A stretch of 64,000 bases of DNA from Hydractinia symbiolongicarpus (lineage: Eukaryota; Cnidaria; Hydrozoa; Anthoathecata; Hydractiniidae): NCBI RefSeq assembly GCF_029227915.1, contig NC_079878.1:15376001-15440000 (forward strand), written 5' to 3'. The notes under the pieces were generated by a model. That model did not search any database, was not told where the DNA came from, and saw nothing but the letters and a program-made list of their open reading frames with translations. The first letter of the stretch is position 1. Each line of letters starts with the position of its first letter. Of the stretch, positions 32,460 to 42,240 are shown piece by piece. Both the position numbers and the translations under genes were made by a program.

Positions 32460-35400
32460 TATGGGTCGTTTCGGAAAGGCATATAAGATAATTTTGAAGA
32501 TCTCAAAGTTATTAAGAGAGCAGCAGTAGAAAAGAATGTGAGATTACCTGAGTTAATTGTAACAGGTACCCAGAAGTCCAAAAGGCGCTACCATTCATTG
32601 ATGCAGATATGCTGGAGAACCTGAGCTTTATGACTCATCCGATTTAAATGACCAGGTATGCAATAATTAATTCTAGAGAGCTCGTGAAAAATTTGATATA
32701 GTTTATTATAGTAGAATTTTAAACTGTATATATGTTTCACACCATTTAATTTACCATCAAATTCATTTTCAGTCTGACGAGGATGTAGAAAATACCATCA
32801 GTGCTTTGTTCAGGTAAATATTCAAAGAACAAGAATTTATTTCATTTTTCCATACTTGTTTATTTGACAGAAAAATTGTTGATTTGCTCATTTCAGTACA
32901 ACAGATGAAGTTTCAACAATTGCTGGTACTGAAATAAGTGATAAATCTTCTAGTTGAGGGTTTAATTTTTACATTTGCAGGAAATCAGTGTAAGTTTGAA
33001 AGTTTCTCATATATTCCAATCTCTGATATCAATTTAGTGTTCCTGATATGCAGATAGAAAACATTGATTATGAAACAACTTCCGATAATAATTTATCAAC
33101 AGCCGATGATGGATTTTCATATCCTACAGCTAGCATTGAAATCATGTCTATACTGATAATGAATTATTATCTACAGCTAATAATAGAATTGTAGTTCAAG
33201 CTGATGTCAGAGGAATGGCTTGCAGTCAATTTATTCACACAGATACAAGGTGACCAACAATAATTTCTCTGATCTTGCTTGTATTTTATAAATATTAAAA
33301 ATTTTAATCAGAGAGTATTAAAAATGGGAAAGCACATACTGCCATTCCTCAATTTCCTGTTCTCTCATTCTCAAGCACATTCTAGCAATGTTTTTCTTCT
33401 AGCATATCTTCCAGCAAATCATCATCATCTGCAACAGCTACTGAAGTACCCATTTTAAAAACAACAAGGTAAATAATAATAATTATGCACATTGAGAGCA
33501 AAATGTTTGTAAGACTAAAAAAAATTAACATCCTAAAATTTTTACACTTAATGTATTTGGTTCGAAAATAAATGAAATTATATTACACAGGCAGCAGTAC
33601 TGTTCCAAAAAAAATGATACATATTTCCTCTGCATGTTTTAAAAGGACTTGTTTTAGTTTAAATGTTAACTTATCTTACTCATTACATTTTCACATTTAT
33701 TCATAGAACTGGAGAATATGATTTTGAAAAAACTGAATTTATCATTAGCGTCCTTGTGAACAGTCCAGAAGATTTTGCAGAATGCAAAAAAACAGATGTG
33801 GAAGAAAGTAGAAAACATAATTTTATGTGTACAATGAATCACAAGAAGATACCTATTGCATCTGCAAAAGCAGATGGAGCATATCCGAAGAAAGGTAACT
33901 CGAAGAAAAGTTATTATTCACCAGGGTACAGAGAACAAGTGGTATATAAACGTTCGTTTGAATGATCAATCCACTTATCAGAAGGCCATTGTAAACTCAG
34001 GAGATGCTTTTCATGTAAAAAGACACTATCACTATAATAAACTCAATGAAAACTTTTGTCAATTTTATTATTATTATTATTCTGAATATTTATACAGAAT
34101 ATAGCCACTTCAGTGTTGGAAACACTGTTATCAATGTGGGTCCTGTGTTTAGAATGTATACATTAGGTATACACCGGCATTACCTACCCAATTTCCCTCA
34201 CATAGCATGGGTTGACCCGTAGCTGTGGTAAAGACACTTGCTAAACATGACCGCGCTGTGGACCGAACCATGGACCTTCTGATTACGAAGCGAACTCCAT
34301 AACCACAAGGCCACGCGCCATTATTGATTGCTGAAGTGCAACGTGCAACTGACCAACTACCATTTGATTTTTATTATGTTCTTTATCACTGGGAAAATGG
34401 AGAGAGTAAAGAGAACTTTTCCATGGGTAGACATGCCAACGCAAAAAATCCTTTTACAGATACACTGAAGATATCTTCACTTGATACCAATGATAAATCT
34501 TTTTTTCAACACTCCTTAACATCACTTAGCGAGCGCATTATAATCAAACGAAGTCGAGTCGCGGTGTATATGAAGTACGGTAAACCACGTCGTTTAAGTA
34601 TCGTGTGTACTTCTCGCTTTAAAAAATAAAAATTTTATTCATTTTTTCAATATGTATTTATTAAAAATTTTACTCACATATTCTCAGGTACTTATTACCG
34701 TAAAGATCCGGATGTGTTGAAGACTATATCTGAAAATTTGGGAAACAGAATGTAACCAGAAGAAGCGTACATAGCCAACAATATGAATGAAATCAGTTCA
34801 AGCAGAATAGTTAATTTCAAATTTGTTCACAATCAAAACTATCGTTTAAAGAAAAACCTCCGCGATGAAGAACAATCAGAAAATCCTGTGGAATGTAAGA
34901 GGCTGAGAAGCTGATGTCTTGCCTCAGAAAGGGGATCATCAAGTCAGTTCGATTTACAACTGACCGATATACCACTTTAAACTGTAAAGATTATACTTTG
35001 AAAGACATTGTACGGTTTTGTGTTCAGAGGGAGTCGATACTGAATGTAGATACAACTTTCGACTTGGTTTCTGGCCTGTGGTTGGCGGATAAGAAATACC
35101 AAAATCTTGCATTATTGGACAAAGATGGGAAAAATCCAGAATTTCCAGGACCTTCCATGTGGCATCTCAAGAAAGATCGCATCGAGTTTTGTCAATTCGC
35201 CACGAAAATAACTGGCTTGTGCCCTGACTTGCGATATATTAAAAAGGTTAGCCACGATTTAATTCTCGCGACAGCTAATGGAATTGCCGATGTATTTGCC
35301 AGTGCAACTCATCTGTGGTGCACGCAGCACATTCAAGCAAGAGACAAAGAACGTCTTAAGTTAGGGGCAAATGAACGCCATTCAAACAAAATAATGGCAG

Positions 35401-36410
35401 ATCTGTATGGCTGTCAAACAGATTACTTCCAGGAGCAAGAACTACTAGCCGATGTAGAAAACAATGAAGATTTCAATGCCATGTTAGAAAGCTTCAAACC
35501 AGTATGGAATGATTTAGTTCCAGGTTTCCATGAATGGTTTGAAGTAAATCATGCACTATTGTTCAGAGAATTCTCATTATGGCTAGCAGACGAAACCTTG
35601 GAATATCTGGTCGGTATTACAACAATGGATTGGAACTAAAACATAGACTACAAAAGAAGAAATCACGTGATAAAATGGTAAACGTTGCAGATGATGTTAC
35701 AGTAGTAACCACAACGTTGTGTGAGTGGATAGAACAAAATTTCCATCATTAGATTCTACTTGCTCTTAGAGGACTTGGAAAGTATAGACTCTCTCCAGGT
35801 TACCAGCATTTTTTTGTTGATCCTACTCAATGGGCCAGATGGAGTTCAGATCGAAGGGAACAACACATTGAAAAGTTTTTTGGATTTATTCCAAAATCAA
35901 CTGGTATGTATGTAAAACCTTTGAACGATGGTAAGAAATCACATGTACAAAACCGTAAACACAGCCAGAACCAGAGTTATTTACAAACAGAGTTCAATCT
36001 CAAGTCACAATTACGCCAAAGTTCAGTTGATAATCAAGGGAGCATGACTTCATCACAATGCAATGTTGATCCTTTGAATCCGGATAGGGATGGATTGAAG
36101 CCTCTTTAACTGGTGGCACGATCAGATAAGCTCTATCCGAAATAGTGAAGCGTTGCGAATCATGTCGTTTTAATTTTGAAACTCATAAAGTCTGTTGAGA
36201 TACGCGAATTTACAAATTCTGACAGTAAGCGGATAAAACAAAAGGCCAACGTTTATATTCATTATCTGACAAATTGTTTGAAAGAATTTGATGATGATTT
36301 TTCTTTCTCAAAAATAACTGTTCCTAAAAGCACGCAAATAATTCTGGGTACCGCCAGCTGCTCAAGACTGCAAGCAAAGGGTTGCAAGTTGCTTTGGTCA
36401 AACTATTAAT
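32460..36410 (+). pseudogene. MULE transposase of the 31815-37145 element, multi-exon
   Basis: Short 5' exons with GT donors (ending DDQ|GTATGC-like at about 32655, ISALFR|GTAAAT at 32815, PILKTT|GTAAAT at 33470) precede 33705-33960 (TGEYDFEKTEFIISVLVNS). A SINE-interrupted part resumes at 34324 (LIAEVQRATDQLPFDFYYVL). The core follows at 34914-35639: ESILNVDTTFDLVSGLW (first Asp), LILATANGIADVFASATHLW (second region) and CTQHIQARDKERLKLG. Then LRGLGKYRLSPGYQHFFVDP and WARWSSDRREQHIEKFFGF near 35770-35890. Stops near 34750, 35640 and 35750 mark decay. Distinct from the MULE at 7952, since there is no SWIM motif. Confidence 0.6.
34058..34320 (-). mobile_element. tRNA-derived SINE
   Basis: The minus strand begins GGCGCGTGGCCTTGTGGTTA at 34320, with an A-box-like TGGCCTTGTGG and a B-box GGTTCGGTCC about 30 nt later, as in RNA polymerase III-transcribed tRNA-derived SINEs. 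A non-tRNA body follows, and the 3' end is (ATA/AAT)n at about 34061-34080. It splits the MULE transposase reading between 34020 and 34324. The body contains TCAACCCATGCTATG, close to the CCATGCTAGCATGG motif at the RTE 3' end. Confidence 0.75.
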
Positions 36411-37162
36411 ATTTTGTTTTTCTGTTATAACATTTACAACGCAGTTTGACGTTATCTTTTTTTTTGTTAACTCATCATTTTGTTCGGAACATCTGATTTG
36501 TTAAACATTGTTTATTTTGTTCACAGCATATAAGCTACCATTCTAGTTCCAGCCTCCTCTAGTTCCATGTCTACATTTATCACCTATAAGTGCAACTTTT
36601 ATATTGTGTATCGTGAAATTTGTATGACCCTCTTTTTATATGGTATATATGGTTTTCAACAAAAACATTGTAATTTTTTCTTTCATCCAACTGCTTGCTT
36701 CACCAGGCCTCAAAAATTGATCAGAATTTTATACGAAATTGTTCTGAGCAATGTTTTACTTGACATGTATCTATCATACCCTATAAAGATAATCGAATGA
36801 TTGGGTTAAAAAATGAGGTAATAATAATAAAAATAACATTAGCTTTTAGGCTTTTACAATACACTTTTAAATGTATAGCGCGGACCAATAAAATCATAAA
36901 TAAAACTCTTTAACAACATTTCGAATAAATCCAACGTAGCTAATTTCAAGTTTTACGACTTCATGATAACAATTACATAAATATCACGGTTTCCGAATTT
37001 TTCCTGTTTCCCAGTCGTTTCCCTATCATTTCCACTCGACTTCCCAGTTTCGTTATCGTTTACCCTCGTTTTCAGCATGTTTTACTCCGTTTCCAAGCTA
37101 TTCCCCCCAAATTCTTCATAGTTTCCCCTGTTTCCCCTGCGTTATCGATAAGAAGACCTATT

Positions 37163-39680
37163 TTGTCATCCAGGGAAGTGTTGGATGACTGCTGTCAAGT
37201 ATGCAGAGAAAGAGAACCTGTCATCAAATGCAATGACTGTCATGAAAACTCTTTGTGCTACCTATGTGATGATATTGTTCATTCTACATTTCCATTACAT
37301 GACAGATGTTTATTTTCTGAAGATTATGCCAAAAAATTGTTACCGTGTGAATCAGCTAATGAACATCATGAAATAGAGCTGTCAAGTATGTTCTAATTGT
37401 TGTATTTGCTATGGGAAATTATTTTATTTCACTTATTTATTCCTTTCTTGTGTATGTCATGTACATGTTGTGGTGGGAAAAATTTGACAAAGAGAATAAC
37501 TGAGGAAGTTTGCATTATAGTTACTCTAAAAGGTACATGTAATATTATTTTTGTGGGTTGTTGATTTTGGGTTTACTTATAAGTTTTATTAACTTATTGT
37601 GATTATCATGTATAACAATAATTGCCATATTTTCAGTATATACATACAGCTCTATTTGTAACATTACTAATTATTCTTGCAATGCATTTTTATATAGTTA
37701 CCCAATTACTCGAAATGTGGTGGTAATTGGACTGCTGCCAAAAACAGGTGAGTTCTCAATATTTATAAGCGAATGGTTATACTCTAGAATTTTTTTATAG
37801 ATAGAGAAGAAACCATAACTGAGATGGTATTTGCATGGAACAAAAGAAAAATATTGAAAACTTCCTCAGAACTTAGACGACGATATATCAAGGTTTATTC
37901 ATACACTTGATATTCATTTTAGTTAACATATTTTATTTTAGCGTTTTGTGCATTTAGAATGAAAGCGAGCTTGCAAAAACCACAGATGCATTGAAAATTA
38001 TAAAAAATGACATGAATGTAGATTGTGATGGAACAATTGTGCAGTGGTTGGAGGAGATTCAAAAGTGCGCCCGAGGTACTTATATTTAAATAAATACAAA
38101 TATATCCGTTACTGAGCAATAAAAAATCAACATTTCTGAATATTATTTTTTTTGAATTAGGAATTAAAAACACGAGACATCGAAAACTACTCTCAGATGT
38201 AGAAAAGGCACTCCTTCTTATTGACAACCTTCAGGATTCGTCGTCTGCATCGTTAATTAACTCGTCAATGGTTTTTCCGAAGCAAACAAAAAGCAATTTA
38301 TATTACTGATTGTTAGAACTTGACAGAGCAAGCAAAGATGACGAGCTCAAATTACAGAAACGTCTTTGAAGGAAGCATACCGTTCTCTGCTGCACGATAT
38401 TTGGAAGCCACTTCTGGAGCAACAAATTGAAAAGCTGTTCTTAGAAAAAGTAGTGATTGGTTCACAAATTAAAAAAGTTGCAGGTATACTGTGCCTTTTA
38501 TTTGTGTAAAAATAAGGTTAACCTAAAGCGAATATTTAAATTGAAATATCTATGACGGAGGAAAATTGCGTAGGCCATGATTACGGAATTCTCAATCCCA
38601 ATTTGCTTATTTTTGCATGCTGTATAATTTATACATTAATTCATTCAAATTCACTGCTTTGTCTTATCATCATGATTTTTAACATAGACACAAGCAAGAG
38701 GCGTCATGTCATGAGAGACAAGCAGGCAACTGTAAATAAGAAAATCAAGGACATTTTAGATGAATACTGTTTACTGTTCAGTTTAAATGTTAAAACTGTC
38801 TTTGAAAGCTGTGAGAAAGGGGTGTTCGCCTGGCAAAACATGCATGACGTTTCAAATACTGGTAGTGGTGAGTATACGTTAATGGTTGCATTTTATACGT
38901 CCCCTTTAACACATATACATTTTTAAGGATACAATCATTTTTTATAGTGTTAGGAACTATTTAGTCTCAGAAATATATGCCGCAGTTGTTTGTGGTTACA
39001 CAGTGTGAGCTTGACAAATCTTGTATTTTAATACGTTGTAGCAACGTCAAATACACGTCTCTAGACTATACTGCTCATTTTGGTATTTTTTATTCCCAGC
39101 TTGTATTTTAGAATTCTTTAGTGTATGTCAGAGTTTGACTTTTTATGTAGCTGTTGACAGACGTGTATGTGTTGAAAAGTGGCTTCGCTAAAACCACTTA
39201 CTAGAAGAACGTGTTATATTACAAAATGAAATGAAGAATTGTTTGAAGTTTTACCATGACAAAATAACAATGTTAACTGCTAAATTGGACCATACCAGTA
39301 AGGCCCACATTTTTTGTATAATTGTCCTTATGTAGTGTTAATTATGCAATAAAATATATCTATATATATTTTTTTTATTAGGAGCAAAAGGTAGTACTGT
39401 TGAAATACAATTCGCTGAGGAAGAGCAGCCTTCTGAAGACGAAATCACAGAAGAATATTCTTCGAATGAGTTACAAGTATGTTCCGCCTTGGTTATATTG
39501 TATTTACACAGGATGAACAATCTCGCCAAAACACATCAGAAGATGTTGTCAGTTAAATTGTTACTTTAACTTTCATAAAACTATAAGTTGTTTTTAAAAT
39601 ATACTAATGTTTTTGCAGCTGACCGCTACACAACAGTCAAACCAAACATTGGCACCATCTTTACTAAGTTGAAGCACGTG
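37163..39680 (+). pseudogene. KDZ-type transposase C-terminal region, spliced, decayed
   Basis: Exons with GT-AG edges. 37163-37385 has a B-box-like zinc cluster (CCQVC, CNDC, SLCYLC, CDDIVHSTFPLHDR; donor A|GTATGT). About 37690-37747 reads LLEMWW. About 37801-37892 reads EETITEMVFAWNKRKILKTS. About 37959-38077 reads TIVQWLEEIQKCAR and ends at GTACTT. From 38161 it reads KNTRHRKLLSDVEKALLLID. Near 38700 RRHVMRDKQATVNKKIKDIL, and near 39170-39290 VDRRVCVEKWLR, LLEERVILQNEMKNCLKFY and HDKI. The order resembles the C-terminal half of Kyakuja-Dileera-Zisupton transposases. Stops occur inside several blocks. The family call is moderate. Confidence 0.45.
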
Positions 39681-41100
39681 AGCATAAATACAATCAATTA
39701 ATACCGATCATTATAAACAAATATGGCAGCTGCTTAAAGTGTGTTATTGCGGGGTGCTCTGTTGTTTTTGTTATTCATTTGTTGAAAGATTTGTTTACAA
39801 CATTTTTATTTAGGTATACTTCTACTTTAGAGAAAAATAATTTGAGTAAGTACAGTTTAACTCTTTGGGTCGTAAATCGGTGAAATACTGGAAATATAAA
39901 CAGAATGTTGAAAAATATTGCGTCAAACCTTTTGTAGTCTGCAAAAAAATGTGTAGGTTGTTCAGAAAATGGTAAACGAATAGGTTTTTAAGGAAAACCT
40001 AATCTATATAACTAGTCGGTAGCCCGTGAATACATCCACAGGTCCGTCGTTATTTATTAATGCATTTTGTGTATCGCTAGTGCTGTTACCATTTTGCGTG
40101 ACAGACAGACAGACATTACAGGTATTATTATATAGATAATAGATAATACAAAAGTTGTGTCCGTCTGTGCCCAGCAAAGTGAATATTATTTTTGAAACCC
40201 TCAAAAAAACGAACCGGGGTCCCTGAACCCATTTCGGAATCAAAACGTTGATGACGCCATCACAAGTCTATTCATTTTCTTGATCAGTGTTTTCAGATTT
40301 TTACGATGAAGGCAACGAGTATACAAATTTTTTTGTTCTTTAGAGAAGAACTTTGCTGACGTCAGCAAAATTTTAAAACCTGTATCTATATTTCATTAAC
40401 CGTTTGTCAAAAGCTGATCCGAGACTTTTTCTTGATCAAAGTTTCACGCCATACATAGATGCAATAGGTAAACAAATTTCTGGATAAAGTTTTGTGTAGA
40501 TTGGCTGTTTTGTACTGATGTCAGCAAACCTTTTAAACCCTTGTATCTTCTTAAGAGTTTGCAGAATGCACATGATCATATAGTTCTAAATTTTTTTTTC
40601 CTATATGGACGGGTCATTCAGGCCTTTTAAGGAGAGGCGTGCAATAGCACGTGCACACCTCCATACACAAAAAATGGGTTAGGCGTGCTATTGATAGCAC
40701 CTGCAAAATGACAAATTTTATAAGAGTTTAACCAGTACACACACCCAAAAGCACACCTAAAATACTTGAGGTGTATTTTTTGGTACACACGCATCACCAT
40801 TTTCAAAAAAAAGCCTGGTCATTGCTAACCCCTATAAAAACTTATACAACAGCCTAACCTGAAGACCAGAATATGTAGGACCGGCGAATTCGTAGATTAC
40901 AACAGGCTAACTAGTATTTTGTAAACGTTTTTTAAGGTATAACTTATTTGGGAATGGAAGGTAAGCTTTAAGTGCAAATTTCACCAAATTTCTACTTTTT
41001 AACTTGACTTTTTTATCTTGTTTACATATTTTGCCTATGTGATGCGTGAGGATGGCAAAACTGAAAATCACAACATGTTGTGTCACCCCACAACTCATCT
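39681..41100. other. Non-coding stretch
   Basis: No gene. 40620-40750 has GCACGTGC and GTGCTATTGATAGCAC palindromes. Nothing else was recognised. Confidence 0.35.
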
Positions 41101-41164
41101 CATGTCTGCCAGATTAGATAGAATACCGTGAGGTCTTGGTATTCTATCTAATCCCGCAGACATG
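41101..41164. repeat. 27-bp inverted repeat, 10-nt loop
   Basis: Arms 41101-41127 and 41138-41164 are reverse complements with two adjacent mismatches, around GTGAGGTCTT. It lies about 250 bp upstream of the first Helentron ORF, so it may be a terminal or subterminal element structure or an unrelated template-switch scar. Confidence 0.9.
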
Positions 41165-41412
41165 TGATTTTGAACATACCTTGTCAATAAAATAAAAATT
41201 ACAAGGAATTCAAATTTGTGTGTGCAACGATTTTTAAGAATATAAAATCGCCGCATAAATATTTAGCCATGAAGAAATTATGCACGCAATGAATCACTTT
41301 TTCTTATTTTTAGGTTCGACATTCACAAACAACACTCAACAGAGTATAAAAAAGAAGAAACTCGAGAGAGTATAAAAGCTAGATATTTAGACAATCAGAT
41401 ATTTAGATTTAT

Positions 41413-42212
41413 TTGGTTTATTGGTTACTTATTGGTAAACTTACTGGTGAACTTACTGAAATTATTAAGCCCGCTGAAACTATGTGGTTATTAAATAATA
41501 TGACAGAGGATTCTCTAGTTTTTAAAGGTTGTTTTTCTTGGCCACACGCCACCACTGCTATTGTGAACCCCGCGTATAGAAACTGCTGCCGTGTGGTTCT
41601 TTTACTTTCCGGTGATGTTGAAACTAATCCTGGGCCTTACTCTGTTTTAAAGTCGATACAGGGATCTTTTCATCAAGGGGATGTCAGGCTTGGAACTTTT
41701 ATTGGCACACAATGTATGTGTAATTCCCTGTTTGCGATCGTTTGGTCGGTTATTAAAAAGGTTTCTTTTTGGAACTCAGGTGATCTTGATCATATCCTTT
41801 GCGAAGGAACAAAGCTGTACACGAGCCTAGGTTACACAAACCAGTACTTGAGTGCAAGTGACCTCCCAACTAGTTTGACTGTTGAAGACGAGGTCATACA
41901 AATACAAAGTTTAGAATATTTCTCATATTGTTATAGATAATAGCACTATTTTACGTACATTTCATAATTCATCACATTCCGAAAAAGGACAAGGAATGTT
42001 GGGCATTATAAGCGGCGTTAGTTTTGCTATAATTTGGGGGCACCCACAAATTTATTTATTTGAACCTCATAGCCTAAATAGTTTTGGATAAATAACCGAA
42101 TGTGGTACATCAGTCCTTTTAAAATTTGATTCATTACAAGAAGTTGAAAACTATATACGCGAAATATATGTGGTCAAGGAAGGTGTCTCGAAACTCAATA
42201 TTGTAAAATACT
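41413..42212 (+). pseudogene. 2A peptide plus C76/OTU-like cysteine protease ORF of the Helentron
   Basis: The ORF from 41413 has about 60 residues, then a ribosome-skipping 2A motif (residues 61-75). It continues with SIQGSFHQGDVRLGTFIGTQ and CMCNSLFAIVWSVIKKVSFW, then DLDHILCEGTKLYTSLG. After a stop at 41938 other frames continue IISGVSFAIIW, QIYLFEPHSLNSFG and SVLLKFDSLQEVENYIREIY to about 42212. The GTQC(x)2NSL nucleophile region and a later (D/E)PHSxN match the Cys and His parts of C76/OTU-like cysteine proteases, which remove ubiquitin-like modifiers. The 2A would release the protease from the leader during translation. The break at 41938 and TAA near 42090 disable this copy. Confidence 0.65.
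41593..41637 (+). other. 2A ribosome-skipping peptide coding sequence
   Basis: It encodes VVLLLSGDVETNPGP, exactly matching the D-V/I-E-x-N-P-G-P consensus, with the skip expected between the final Gly and Pro (41634/41635). The upstream leucine-rich stretch is typical of 2A sequences in animal retroelements. The motif is fully intact although the ORF around it is broken later. Confidence 0.9.
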
Positions 42213-42240
42213 GACAACTGAACAGATAACTGATAACATT

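Larger units (their letters stand above)
31815..37145. mobile_element. MULE transposon with GGGAAAC-array inverted ends
   Basis: The left end (about 31815-31940) has GGGAAAC or close variants about ten times (ACGGGAAAC, AGGGAAACCG, GGGGAAACGA, CTGGGAGAAACG). The right end (about 36985-37145) has the same array as GTTTCCC in the opposite orientation (TTTCCCAGTCGTTTCCC, GTTTCCCCTGTTTCCCC). The pair encloses one plus-strand transposase gene, as expected for MULE/Phantom-like elements with long variable TIRs. Target duplication not determined. Confidence 0.7.

Noticed and set aside
34058-34320. A functional tRNA gene
   Set aside because: A- and B-box-like segments are present, but no cloverleaf closes and a long non-tRNA body with an AAT tail follows, so it is a SINE.
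41413-41940. 2A-containing ORF as part of a picornavirus-like insertion
   Set aside because: The motif is followed by a domain typical of animal transposons and by Helentron Rep/helicase/endonuclease. No viral replicase or capsid sequence is present.
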